Shown: positions 1-12,086 of the stretch, one piece after another
Layout of the letters: each line of letters begins with the position of its first letter
Numbering within the stretch: the first letter of the stretch is position 1
DNA from: Rhododendron vialii
Taxonomy: Eukaryota; Streptophyta; Magnoliopsida; Ericales; Ericaceae
Assembly: GCF_030253575.1 (NCBI RefSeq)
Contig: NC_080566.1
Location: forward strand, 25,930,001 to 25,994,000
Length of the DNA stretch: 64,000 nt
Direction of reading: 5' to 3'
Position numbers and translations under genes: made by a program
The notes under the pieces: model-generated
What the model was told of the DNA's origin: nothing
What the model saw: only the letters and a program-made list of their open reading frames with translations
Database searches by the model: none

Positions 1-486
1 TTGTGAGGATACTCGAGAGACCGGAACGGCGGAACCGAGGTTGGGTGAGTAAAAACGATTTTGGAAATGATGATATGGTAAATGAAAAGTGGAAAATGGA
101 GACACGGTCCACGACGAGTCGTGCAGGAGAAACTCAGAGAATCTTGGACACCAACGCTAGTTGAATATTGATTGTGAATGTGTCATTGTTAACCATTTTC
201 TTTTGTATGCATGATCTATGTGAACATCGTCAGTTATATGATCTATTGTTCGTAAGTTAAGGGTTAGTGGGTAAGGATTATCCTATTGAGACTTCGTAGC
301 TCATGGTGTTACCTTTTTGGTGACCCTGACATATTATATTGGTGGCGACGCTGGTTTAGAAACCCTAGTTCCCTCCCTTGTTGAATAAATGTACTCTCGT
401 GAGAATTATGATGTAATAATGAGCCAGACTCACTTGTTTTTGTAATAAAAAGTCTTATTAACATACCCAGAATTCGAGGCGTTACA
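1..486 (+). mobile_element. 3' end of a family-B LTR (cut by window start)
   Basis: This stretch matches the last part of the solo LTR ending at 22884. Shared blocks include the GGAACGGCGGAACCGAGG-type motif, the TGACATATTATATTGG motif, and the terminus AATTCGAGGCGTTACA. Sense is plus. It lacks the roughly 100-bp coding-like block that both other family-B copies carry just before their ends. It probably inserted into the minus-sense family-B copy that follows directly at 487. The left end lies outside the window, so a target duplication cannot be tested. Confidence 0.75.
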
Positions 487-1087
487 TAACTACTAAACTT
501 TTTGGATCGAGAGGGTGGTCGAGTGGTGGTTTAGTATCAGCCTTGGATGAGTTTCTTGAAGAACTCGAGAACACCAAGAATAAAGGAAGAACAAAGAACA
601 AACTCAAGAATTCTAGAGAGAGAAGTTGAAAGGGTTGAAAGTGTGAGTTGAATGACAAGAATGGGGTGCTATTTATAGCAAAATGTTGGGCTCTCCCTCT
701 CCCTCTCATGGCCGGCCACCCCTCTCTTTCTCTCTCTCTCTTCCTCTCATTGTTTTGTCCAATCACACTTTTAAGCATGCCAAATCTTTCCCTCACTTGT
801 CAATCCATTGGTAGGTGCAAGGCTAGGTGATCATGGGGATTTTCTAAGGCTTGTAAGTAAATCTTAGGTGATTATAACCTAGGTTGCAAGTCGTACAAGT
901 CTAATGATGCTAAAAGAGGTAGCCTTCCATGTTTAGTCAATCCTAGGTCTAGGTTGTAAGTCAATTTCTAGGATGATTAAGGCTAGATTTCATGTTTAAA
1001 GTAGTCTAAAATGGGTTGTAAAGTAGTAATTAGGCTTGAGGCTAAAGAGGTAGCTTGTGGAAGTGTACAAACATATGCACACACCTC

Positions 1088-1119
<32 letters not shown>

Positions 1120-1134
1120 TCTCTCTGTATCATG

Positions 1135-1165
<31 letters not shown>

Positions 1166-2003
1166 CTATATACATGTGTGAGTTTAGGTACCAGGTAGCC
1201 CTAATTAGTCTAGAAAAATATAATGTTGAGGGTAAGGCTTTCAAGTGCGAGGCATTGTCTAATGGGTAAGATTTTTTCTATAAAGTATATCTATGTATAT
1301 ATAGGTATGATTATGGTAGGCTATTATATATTTTAACTATGTATACTTTGATCTAAGTAGCCTTACTAAATCTAGAAAAAAGAGTAATGATTAAAGGTAA
1401 GGCTTTCAAGTGCAATATATTGTCCAATGGGTAAGACTTTTCCTAGAAAGTATATCTACGTATATATATATGCATGATTATAGTAAGCAATTATGTATAT
1501 ATACTTATATATACCTAGGGAAAAATCTAGGAAAGTAACTTCGGAGGGTAATTAGATTCAAGGCTATTATTCTTAGGCTTGCATGCATGACAAGTCTAGG
1601 TTTTCTACTTTTGGAAGCAAAATGATTACTTCCTTAGGTCCAAAAGGTTCATAAGGTTCATCTAGGGTTAGAAAAATGTAACTAGGTGAAATAGTAATTA
1701 AATTTCTTTAACTAATCGGTTGGAAGCTAATTTTACTTGCCAAGTAGGATTTATAGCGAAGAAATATAACTTTAAGATTTTATTTTATTCAATAGGAAAA
1801 TATACAAGTGTTTCTATAAGCATACTTGTCTTTAGAAAATGACTAGGTTGTCCGGTGCAAAAAGATATAATTTTATAAGTCTCAAATCTAATTATGATGG
1901 AATATTAAAGTTAAAAGGAAATTTTATTAAGCAATCTAGGGTTTAAATAATGATTTTCAAATATTTAATGATATTTTTATTTACTAAAAATCGGAGTTGT
2001 TAG
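487..2003 (-). mobile_element. Truncated family-B LTR, minus sense
   Basis: The sequence from about 490 follows the same order of blocks as 20297-21682: the GGATCGAGAGGGTGG motif, GAACTCAAGAA-rich stretches, the GCTATTTATAGCAAAA motif, CT and TA microsatellites, then a degraded terminus near 2003 resembling the ATTTCCGAGTCGTTACA end. On the minus strand the LTR has a TATA-like motif. The missing left half is explained if the plus-sense LTR at 1-486 inserted here. End coordinates are approximate. Confidence 0.65.
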
Positions 2004-2736
2004 AGCTTCTATCTTAAGTAAACTCAAATTGTCATTACAGAACTCAAAACACATTACTACATTTTCATTTTAGTAACTTAGAGACAACCCCGAATTCTTT
2101 AGTCAACCAAATTCTCTTTGTTACTTCATTCTGCTAACCATTCTAGTATCTAAGTCAACACACTACACATAAAGATGTGAAATATAATGTGCACAAGGAT
2201 GTTTCAAACAAAACCACAATGTGTCATCAAGGATTCACACGGCCACCTAATTTAATCCTTTCAAACTTAAGTTGGGTTTTATCGTGTCCCCTTTTTATTC
2301 TTTTTTTTTTTGTTTTCCTCTCGTTGTCAACACGTATGAGTTATCCACCTACACGCACATGCATACCATTCATTCAAATCTCCTATTTATCATTATAAGT
2401 TTAAAATAAAATACCAATGTTACTCTTCCACAATCGATCTTATCACATCTACGGTATCAAACATGTCTCCATACCGAACAAATTGCTATACCAATCTCAA
2501 TACATCAAGCCACTATAAATTAGGAAATCTAATAAGAAAAGAAGAACGCAAGTATCGACACTTCAAACTATCCAAGATGCCAAACAAGTTGAAAGTTCAT
2601 AGTTTCTCACATGGGAGCTTCGTTCTTTCTAAATTCCACATTTTAAATCAAAATATCAATATTTGCCACATTCTGTATTACCACCCCTTGCATGGCAATA
2701 ACTTCCATATTCTAATTTCTTAATTACATTCATTTA
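2004..2736. other. Unassigned AT-rich spacer
   Basis: I see no gene here. It is AT-rich and has no long conserved reading frame. Together with 2985-3809 and 14919-15801 it is the DNA into which the gypsy element at 3810 inserted, and may be the remains of an older LTR. Confidence 0.4.
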
Positions 2737-2984
2737 TGCCTTATTCGATTGTGGGTTTGGAAAATTTTTGGGTTTAGTTTCGAGTAATGAGTGTGGAGAG
2801 AAAATATGATAATAATTGGGGATAAGGGTAATGAGTGGAGAGAAAAATAGAGAGAGAAATGAGATTAATGATTGGATATAGGGGTAACGAGTGGAGAGAG
2901 AAATGAAAGTAATGATTGAAAATATAGGTAATAAGTGGATTTGGATTTGGAAAAAAAATTTCAAACCCACAACCGAACAAGGGC
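2737..2984. mobile_element. Harbinger/Tourist-like MITE, 248 bp
   Basis: Inverted ends are visible: the left end is TGCCTTATTCGATTGTGG and the right end reverse-complements to GCCCTTGTTCGGTTGTGG. TTA flanks both ends (2734-2736 and 2985-2987), which is the PIF/Harbinger target duplication. The interior is low-complexity, with repeated GGGTAATGAGTGGAGAGA-type units. There is no coding capacity. Confidence 0.7.
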
Positions 2985-3130
2985 TTAATCTCATTAATCA
3001 AACAGCCTCATCATCAAACACACATTCCCCTTTTTAATCTGGTACAAAACAGTAACAAGATTCTCCATTCCCATTTTGTTACGTATTTCAATTTCATTTT
3101 TCGGGTGTTTGGGACCCCATGCGCCCCATT

Positions 3131-3206
3131 TCCGGCATCTCACCTTATGGTGGATTCGTGGCTTTCATTCCGGCATCTCACCTTATGGTGAATCCATGGC
3201 TTTCAT
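3131..3206 (+). repeat. 38-bp tandem duplication
   Basis: Two adjacent 38-bp copies (3131-3168 and 3169-3206) begin TCCGGCATCTCACCTTATGG and differ at only a few positions. The surrounding sequence (2985-3809) is otherwise featureless and AT-rich. Confidence 0.85.
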
Positions 3207-4222
3207 ATTACTATTCAATTATCTTCAGTTATCATTTCCATTTCACAAACCTCAATATCAAAAAAAAAAAAAAAACCACCACATGTATCAAGTCCGTATC
3301 ATTCATAATAACATCCCACAATGTCCACATAATCATTCGAATGCAAAGACAACATACAATTACCATATTCATTTAATTTTGATACTAAACAAGAACCAAC
3401 CATGTATCGCTACTTGTTCATTCCTAATCATATTTCATCATCCAAGATCGATCAACCTTATCATGTCACTCAATACTCTAAAGGTAATCAATACAACCAT
3501 TAAGTGAAATCGTGTCATAAGTTTCTTATGTACTTCAATTGAGATACCGATGTTACCAATCATCACCTTAACGTATACGTTATGTCTATTGTGCTCTGTT
3601 TTTCTTCTAGTTTTAAAGTTCAATCCCCTGAATATAATTAAAAGAAAAAGAATACAATCCGAAGAGAATCTTTCATCTCACCACACTTATTCTTATTTCA
3701 TCACGAGACTCATCCTCAATCAATTAATTAGGCCACTATATATATATACCAAATAATCCTTTCGACAATTTTCTACTTCATCTCAAATATCATTTTACTA
3801 GTTCGTATCTGTAACGCCCCGATTTTTCAAATAAATTTTGGAGGCATTAAATAATACAATTTTGTTGAAATAACTCCAGAGCGACTCTAGTCTTGATACA
3901 TATCCCAAACATACTCGATCTCTACCCCTAGTATTCCTCTTGTGTCCAACTACTCATCTATTGAATCCTGCACCCTCTGGCAAATTGATCGCTGGAGCAA
4001 CCAATTTACTTAGACACATATGTATCCGTGAGTGATAAATCACCAAGTAGAATACTCCAACCCAACTACCCTTCTTACTTTACAACTAGCAAGCAAACAA
4101 TATAATATTGATGCGGAAGAATTAAACAGAAATTTTACACATAACCGATTTATTACTATCCACTAGCTTGACGTGTGATCTAAGATCTCATCCGCGAGAT
4201 CTTTCCTCCCCAACAGCTAGTC

Positions 4223-5853
4223 TGTAGATACCTTCCAAACGAGGCATTGCCATACAGATTGATCACGTTCGTTTGCTTTCCACTTCATAAACCAAGATCG
4301 TGGATGTTTCCATGGCTAGGAACATCTCCACACGATGACGGTTATCATCAAAATAGAGTCGCCACCTAGTTTATAAAAACTAAGAAAAACAGATAGAGAT
4401 TCCGAGTACGGGGAGCCAAGAGTACAATAAGGGGAAGGTGTTAGGCACCCCTCTTTGCCTGTCGTAAGATTGGCCCATAATCGTTTAACATACGATTAAT
4501 ACATGCTTTATCTAATTCTAAACAAGTAATCTATTTTATTAGCCTTTAATAGTAGATAAGGTGAGCCAGAACAATAATTGAAGCATCCATAAAAATAGAC
4601 AAGAAAGATAGACTGTCCCAGGAAATAGATCCCTCGGCCGGTGAATGGATGTCACGGCCGAGGGATCCTACTAGATCGATGTATCGGCCAAAGGATTGAT
4701 TCCCAACTGATGTTCTTCCTTACACCAGACTAAATGATTAACAGAAAATCAAAACGCTATGATTAATGTACAGAAGCATAAAAGAATCAAACCAATAGGC
4801 CCCTGGGCCTCACCATCTTGATCCCTCAGTGCTTGATTGCTTCGAATTGAGAGTGATTGATAGATCTTCTTCTCGAAACCCTAGGATTAAGGTTTGTACT
4901 TCGGGATTTGATCGCTCGGGATGCGGCTGCTCACAAAAGTTTAGGGCTTTTGTAGAGAGGATATGAGATATGATTTCTGCAGGGCTTGGAGGTATGAGAT
5001 GGAGGAATTGAATATTAATTTCGGAACCCCAAGGCCTCTTTGCATAGGCACCGGATGACATCACTCCAACCAATCACATTGCACGACTAAAATTGGAATT
5101 ATAGGGCAACTTTAACTCCTCATGGTAATCTCCTTACGTAGCCCGAACGCATCAAAATTTGGCTTCTAGGGTTTTGATAATCGAATCAAATGTATGACAG
5201 AGCATTCCAGAATCTGGAAAAAGAAGATCTGGCAGCCGAGGAATGGATTTGGTGGCCGAAGAATGGATGTGGCGGCCGAAGAATGGATGTGGCGGCCGAG
5301 GAATGGATCTAGTGGCCGAAGAATGGATCTGGCGGCCGAGGAATGGATCTGGCGGCCGAGGAATAGATCTGAGGGCCGAAGAATAGATATGGTGGCCAAG
5401 GAATGGATCTAGTGGCTGAAAAATGGATTTGGTGACCGAGGAATGGATCTGGTGGCCGAAGAATGGATCTGGCGGCCGAGGAATGGATCTGATGGCCGAA
5501 GAATAGATCTGGCAGCGGATCTGGTGGCCGAAGAATGGATCTAGCGGCCGAGGAATGGATCTGATGGCCGAAGAATATATCTGATGGCCCAGGAATGGAT
5601 CTAGTGGCCGAAGAATGGATCTGGTGGCCGAAGAATCAATCTTATGGCTGATAGATGTATTTTCCTAAGATGCTGTATTTCTGTCTGAAAGGTTATTTAG
5701 CTCTAGATTGGGTCCTCTAAGTGGCTAAAAGTACTCACCATAAGTCCATGGGTTCACGAGAAGTCAATCAGCAATCACTGTATCTATTCATCATCGGGAT
5801 GGTCCCCAAGGTGGGACTTGAAATAATCGTTAGGCCAAATTGGGGTGTCTACA
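4223..5853. mobile_element. Solo LTR, 1631 bp, nested in the gypsy 3' LTR
   Basis: Termini are TGTAGATACC...GGGTGTCTACA, flanked by an exact 5-bp target duplication TAGTC (4218-4222 and 5854-5858). The other gypsy LTR reads straight through this site at about 11141, which proves the insertion. No internal coding region is present, so it is read as an LTR left by LTR-LTR recombination. The block around 4350-4450 (GAGTCGCCACCTAG and AAGGTGTTAGGCACCCC) resembles sequence I associate with Ogre/Tat-type gypsy elements; that link is from memory only. The 3' half holds a 21-bp minisatellite. Confidence 0.88.
5225..5632 (+). repeat. 21-bp minisatellite (about 20 copies)
   Basis: About 20 tandem copies of a 21-bp unit like ATGGATCTGGCGGCCGAGGA are present, with one interrupted unit near 5513-5520. 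The period is a multiple of three, so open frames run through it on both strands. These encode only the repeat and are not genes. Confidence 0.93.
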
Positions 5854-7177
5854 TAGTCATGCCTTGTCCCATGAGATCACTTCCTTTTGCTGTCGTAGAT
5901 ACACCTAAGTTATATACCGAGTGTGAATCCCAATAACTACAAACAAAGGGAAAGCTTATCATGCCATTGCATGACTAGGGTTCGCCTATCTTAATCATCA
6001 CTGGACTCCAGCCAGTTTCAAATCATCACTGGACTTCCCGTCAGTTTGGAGACTGGGCCTCCGTTAGCACCCCTCTCAATTCGCATCCCAAAATCCGCTT
6101 GCAGGCAATCTCTAACATCATAAACTTTCCAATTTATCCAATACCTAGCACCGTCTAAGTGAACTCTACTTGCATACTACCCCATGTCTCTAGGATCCAA
6201 TCTAGCATATCAATCAAGAGTTTGAAACAAATATAAACAAGTAATCAAAGTGAATAAATAATGAGCGGAACAATCACGTAACTTTTTATGAATGGGCCGT
6301 TGCCCTTAATCTTGTATGGCCAAGAAGTTAATATTAATAACGGAAATCTTTATTAATAAAAAAATATTAATTTTGTTCAATCACTAGTAGGTCTAGGCTT
6401 GTATTAGTTTATTTCAAAAAAATTAGATTGATAAATACATCAAATAGATAAAAATAATAGAATAATTAACATTTTGGGTCGAAACATAACGTTAATAAAC
6501 TTTAGGGGCTAATTTTGATAGATTATCAATGCATGAGGGCTGAAATACTTCACTTTAATAGATAAAGGGGAAAGCTGTAATTCTAGGCTCATTTTTTTTT
6601 TAAATTTCCAACGATTATACGCAGTAAACTTTTGAAAACAAAACTGGGTTTTGACTGGTTTTGACCGGGGACGTCTCGGACCAATTTCTTCCATTCCGAA
6701 ACATAAAAATATGATACGTAATCACGTAATAGACTTAGAAGAATATATGAGAGGGATTATTCCACCTCGAATCCGACCGGAAAACGAAGAACGATTTCCG
6801 GTGAATTTCGGTGATCGGAGAAGTGTACGGCGACACGGGACCTCGGGCTGACTTCAATTTACCTCGGAATGGTTCGAAGAAGCTTGGGGATGTTTAAGAA
6901 GATGTGGGAGCCCGAATTGGTGATCGGCTACGGGTAGAGCCGAAGCTCTCTCTAAACCTCCATTAATGGAGTGAAGCTTTTTCTCTCCAATTTCTCTCTC
7001 TTTCTGGACTTTTAGCCGAGATAGGAGTGTGGGAGAGGGTGTCTTGAATTCTAGGGAGGGAGAGAGGTATTTATAGAGATGGGATGGAGTGGGGTGCAAG
7101 ATTAATTTATACAAAGGTATTTATGGTAAAGGGATAAGATGTAGAAGAGATAAGGGTAAGGGGGGATGGTTGGCTTG

Positions 7178-7220
<43 letters not shown>

Positions 7221-7534
7221 GAGATTGAGCCAAAAAAAATTTTGAAAAAAAATACTAAGGTGCATGTGGAACACCAAGGCGTACATATACATATGGAATT
7301 TTAAGCAATTCGATTTAAACTAATATAGAGTACAATTTATAATTAATTAACTTACTTAATAAAGAAATAGTTTTTGTATAAAATTATAATTCAACTTATT
7401 AAAATTTTTGGATCATTATAACGTATGGGTTAAAAAAAAATATTGACAGATACTAGTCAGTATAATTATTAATAAAATTTAAAATATAAATCTTTATTTG
7501 AAAAAAAATTAGGACAAAAATTAGTGTCGTTACA

Positions 7535-7548
7535 ACCTACCCCCCTTA
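7535..7548 (-). other. Polypurine tract of the gypsy element
   Basis: On the minus strand a purine run, AAGGGGGGTAGG, lies immediately before the 3' LTR start TTGTAACGAC. This is the expected plus-strand primer position. Confidence 0.85.
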
Positions 7549-7559
7549 ACAAAATTTCG

Positions 7560-9760
7560 TTCTTGAAATTAGGGTATAAGTTCTAGTGGAAACAGACGAG
7601 GGTAGTTGCATGCATAGTATCTTGTCGTTCCCAAGTTGATTTTTCAATTCCTCGATGTTGCCAAAAGATTCGTACGAGTTACATGATTTTTCCTCGGTTG
7701 CACTTCTCACTATAGTCCTGAATCTCTACTGGTTGTTCTTTGAAAGTGATGTCTTCGTTAAGTTCAACGTTTTCCCAGTCTGAAAGGTCAGCGGTCTGGT
7801 CCTTTTGTGGGCATAGCTCTTTTGTTGACTATGCGCAGCCAAAAGTCGTTGGCGAATGATTTGACCTTTTCTGTCGTCTCTCTTGTTCTAATAGGCTCGG
7901 TTCTCTCAATTTAGTCCAATCAAACCGACGATTGACAGGGTCACTCATACAAAGCTTCGTATGGTGTCATCTCTATGCTGGATTGATAGCTGTTGTTACA
8001 GGCAAACTCAACTAGAGGCAGGTGTCGTTCTCAGCTTCTTTACAGGCACAAAATATGTCTTCTAAGATCTGGATCGTCCTTTCAGATTGTCCGTACGTTT
8101 ACGGATGGAAGGCAGTGCTGAGATGAAGATCAGTTCTCAATATTTCTGCTTTTACTTGTTGGCAGGTAAGACATGTTGAAACCTATTCGGCAACGTCTTT
8201 TTTTATTTTGCCCCATCAGTATTGTTGGTGGAGATCTTGGTATATCTTGGTGCTCCCTAGGTGGACGGCGAAATTGGAATGATGAAACTCCTCAAGTCTG
8301 CTTCCCGAAGGGTACCGATGTCTGGTACAAAAATTCTTTCCTAAAAGTGAAGGCTTTTATCAACGTGGATTGCCTATCCGCCTGCTGCTTTTCCAATTAA
8401 TAATTGATATCTTCTGTGATTGGCTACAGCTTGAATCCGCTGATGGCTTTCCATCATTTCCCATTTTCTGGTAGCTAAACTAGCCACTTGTCCTCGGCTC
8501 TTCCGACTAAGCGCATCAGCGACCACTTTTGTCTTTCCTCGAACTACTCTCCGTATAGATAATGCTGCCAAGACTTTAGGGCAAACACTACTGTTGCCAG
8601 CTCCAAATCGTGAGTTGGATAGTTCCTTTCATGCGACCTCAATTGTCGGGATCCATATGCGACGACCTTTCCATCTTGCATGAGTACAGCTCCCAATCCA
8701 TCTTTGGATGCGTTGCAGTACACTATATACCTCATGTTCCATTTGGGAATGATTAATATGGGGGCACTGGTTTTTCTTAAGTTCTTCGAATGATTTCTCA
8801 CATACTTTGTTCCATTCGAACTTAACCCGCTTTTGGGTCAGTCGCGTCAATGGTTTACCTAAGATGGAGAAATCTTTAATGAACCTTCTGTAACAGCTAG
8901 GTAATCCCAAGAAACTTCCAGTCCATGACCGCTTCTACCTTGCTGTCATCGATTGAGATTCCTTTCTCTGGCACCACGTGTCCTAGGAATTTAACTTCTT
9001 TCATCCAGAATTTGCACTTGCTGGCCTTTGCATACAAATGATTGTCTTGAAGTACTTGTAGGACAATTCTCAAGTGGTTTCGTATTCTTTCTCCGTTGGA
9101 GAGTATACAAGAATGTCATCAATGAATACGGTACTTGTCCAAGTGTGGCATGAAAATCTTGTTCATCACACATGAAAATGGCAGGGGCATTGGTTAATTC
9201 GAAAAGCATGACTACGAACTCATAATGTTCGTAACGTGTGCGAAATGTCCTCTTAGATATGTCACAATCTCTGATTCGCAATTGGTGGTATCCGAATCTT
9301 AGATCAACATGTTGACCCTTGGTCGAACACGTCCTCTATTCTCGAAAAAAGGGTATTGATTCTTGATTGTGACTCTATTGAGTTGGCGGTAGTCGATACA
9401 AAGTCGAAGCGTCCCCTCTTTCTTCTTGACAAATAGGGCAGGGGCTCCCCATGGTGAGGTACTGAGTCGAATAAAACCTTTTTCTGAAAGTTCATGCAGC
9501 TGCGTTTTCAACTCTCGTAGTTCTACCGTAGCCATCCGATATGGGGCCATAAAAATTGGGGCTGTACTGGGCTGTAGCTCGATGGTGAAATCCATTTCCC
9601 TTGGTGGCGATAATCCTGACAATTCCTCAGGAAACACGTCTTCGTATTCGTAGACAATGTGAGGAAGACCCAACTCCATTCGATCTGTTTCTTCCAACAT
9701 AAGGCTCGCTAACCATCCAGAGAGCTTATCATGCCACCTTGCTCTTGTGCGTGTTTGGTG
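7560..9760 (-). pseudogene. pol: Degenerate gypsy pol (RT, RNase H, integrase, chromodomain-like tail)
   Basis: Read from 9760 downward on the minus strand. Reverse transcriptase begins near 9700 ([47 protein letters not shown]). The catalytic FIDDILVYS box sits at about 9105-9126 but in a different frame from the block upstream. RNase H follows at about 8800-8550 ([26 protein letters not shown] and VVADALSRKS). The integrase zinc-binding part (CLTCQQVKAE) and core (STAFHP, GQSERTIQ, YEAL) follow at about 8220-7930 with stops. The end, about 7740-7560, has GIEKSTWER and NEILLRG, typical of the C-terminal end of chromoviral integrases. Several frameshifts and stops mean no complete polyprotein can be made. 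Confidence 0.9.
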
Positions 9761-10714
9761 TGGAAGCGTCTTGCCTACCCCCCTTAAATGAGTAAGACAT
9801 CTCTCGCGGAAAATGATTTTTCGCTTATCTTATCATTTTTTATAATAGCGCGATGGGCTAATAGCCAACCATTAATGTCAAAGTCAATTCTTCTTGTAAC
9901 CTAAGAATCACAAACCAAATGTAGGTCTAAGACTCCTTCTACTATAATCTATCCATCTTAGGAATGATGGGCGTACGAAACTTGAGGTTCGAGTATAGGT
10001 GTAGTTGTGGCGGTAATCGCTCGTATGAGTTGCACAACCTAGTTGATACTCCGTATTTGGTTAGGGTTTGAGCTGGCATTGATCTCGGGATTCACATAAT
10101 CATTGTTGTCAACATAGGTAACATCGTCATTGGCATCAAGGCTACGCATATTGTTCTTGCTAATGGGGTCAACAAAATGACCATAGAGAATGACGTCGTT
10201 GACCTTTTATGCCAATCTTGTAATGACTACTCCACGAAGTTAGGTTTAGAGTTTTGAGGGTTTCTAAATATCTGGTTCTCAAAAGATAGTGCGTGCAACA
10301 ATGTTCTCACACTGGTCTTTCCCTATTTGTCCTATTTTTGATCATTATCTACCTAGAGATAGGAACTTCTTCTCTGACAGGTACTCTTAAGTAGCCGCCT
10401 TCGATAGTACCCTTTCTTTCATTGTCGAAGTTTGTCTCTTTGCCTTCTTTGTACTGGGATTCTTCCTCTCGTTTGATCAGCCAACAAATTATAAAAGGGA
10501 ACAACTCCTCTATCGCTTCCTTTTGATTGTAGTCAACGTTGATTTCATAACTCCTCGGATTCTGAGTTACGATAGATAAATAAATATATGATATACTTAG
10601 GTAGGATATCACGTGGTTTAGAGAAATAATAGATACCGTAAACGTTTAGCTATTCGGATTTATGCTCTCAGAATATGGTCTATCCAATCTACCCAAGTCC
10701 GAGTGTTGAACCTA
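9761..10714 (-). other. Gypsy internal region where gag should lie; no gag seen
   Basis: Between the primer-binding site and reverse transcriptase only about 950 bp remain. This is too short for gag plus protease, and I recognise neither a zinc knuckle nor a protease motif. Most likely this is an internal deletion plus decay. Confidence 0.6.
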
Positions 10715-10727
10715 GGCTCTGATACCA
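10715..10727 (-). other. Primer-binding site (initiator tRNA-Met type)
   Basis: The reverse complement reads TGGTATCAGAGCC, separated by two bases from the end of the 5' LTR (CGTTACA). TGGTATCAGAGC is the standard site complementary to initiator tRNA-Met in plant LTR elements. It fixes the element as minus-sense. Confidence 0.92.
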
Positions 10728-10729
10728 TT

Positions 10730-12041
10730 TGTAACGCCCCGATTTTTCAAATAAATTTTGGAGGCATTAAATAATACAATTTTATTGAAATAACTCCAGA
10801 GCGACTCTAGTTTTGATACATATCCCAAACATACTCGATCTCTGGCCCTGGTATTCCTCCTGTGTCCAACTGCTCCTCCATTGAATCGTGCACCCTTTGG
10901 CAAATTGATCGCCAGAGCAACCGATTTACCAAGATATAAACGTTTTCTTGAGTGATAAATCACCCAGTAAAATACTCCAACCCAACTACCCCTCTTACTT
11001 TACAACTAGCAAGCAAACAATATAATATCGATGCGAAAGAATTAAACAGAAATTTCACACATAACTGATTTATTACTATACATTAGCCTGACGTGTGATC
11101 TAAGGTCTCATCCGCGAGATCTTTCCTCCCCAACAGCTAGTCATGCCCTGTCTCATGAGATCACTTCCTTTTGCTGTCGCAGATATACCTAAGTTATATA
11201 TCAAGTGTGCATTCCAATAACTATGAACAAAGGAAAAACTTATCACGTCATTGCATGACTAGGGTTCGCCGATCTTAATCATCACTAGACTCCCGCCAGT
11301 TTCAAATCATCACTGGACTTCCCACCAGTTTGGAGACTGGCCTCCGTTAGCACCCATCTCAATTCACATCCCAAAATCCGCCTGCAGGTAATCTCTAACA
11401 TCATTAACTTTTCAATTCATCCATCACCTAGCACCGTCTAAGTGAACTCTACTTTCATACCACCCCATGTCTTTAGGGTCCAATCTAGCATATCAATCAA
11501 GAGCTTGAAAAAAAAAACAATAATCAAAGTGAAAATAAATAATGAGCGGAACAATTACGTAACTTTTTATAATGGGCCGTTGCCCTTAATCTTATATGGC
11601 CAAGAAGTTAATATTAATAATGGAAATCTTTATTAATAAAAAAAATATTAATTTTCTTCAATTACTAGTAAGTCTACGCTTGTATTATAGTTTATTTCAA
11701 AAAAAATTAGATTGATAAATACATTAAATAGATAAAAATATTAGAATAATTAACATTTTGGGTTGAAAGATAACCTTAATAAACTTCAGGGGCTAATTTT
11801 GATACATTATCAATGCATGAGGGCTAAAATACTTCACTTTAATAGATAAATGGGAAAGCTATAATTCTAGTGTAACATCCTTTTATCTTTGAGGTGCTTT
11901 AAAGTTATACTTTAGTAACTTAAAGGGGCAAAGTGCATTTTTTTTAAAAGTATTGTGCATGTGTGCCGTGTGTGTGTGTGAGTCATAAAACAAAAAGAAA
12001 AAAAAAAGAAAGAAACCCATCAGGGTGAGTTTTGTTCCAAC

Positions 12042-12086
<45 letters not shown>

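Larger units (their letters stand above)
3810..7534 (-). repeat. 3' LTR of the gypsy element (interrupted)
   Basis: Sense is minus, so this is the downstream LTR. It starts TGTAACGCCCCGATTTTTC on the plus strand and ends GTGTCGTTACA. It aligns with 10730-14918 apart from the 4223-5853 insertion. A minus-sense TATA-like CTATAAATACC lies near 7073. A (GA)n tract occupies about 7180-7217. Confidence 0.92.

Noticed and set aside
5166..5412. Two overlapping repetitive open frames
   Set aside because: They are by-products of a 21-bp minisatellite whose period is divisible by three.
10711..10730. tRNA-like match
   Set aside because: It is only the primer-binding site complementary to the tRNA 3' end, not a tRNA gene. 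The same holds at 58076-58087 and 43287-43300.
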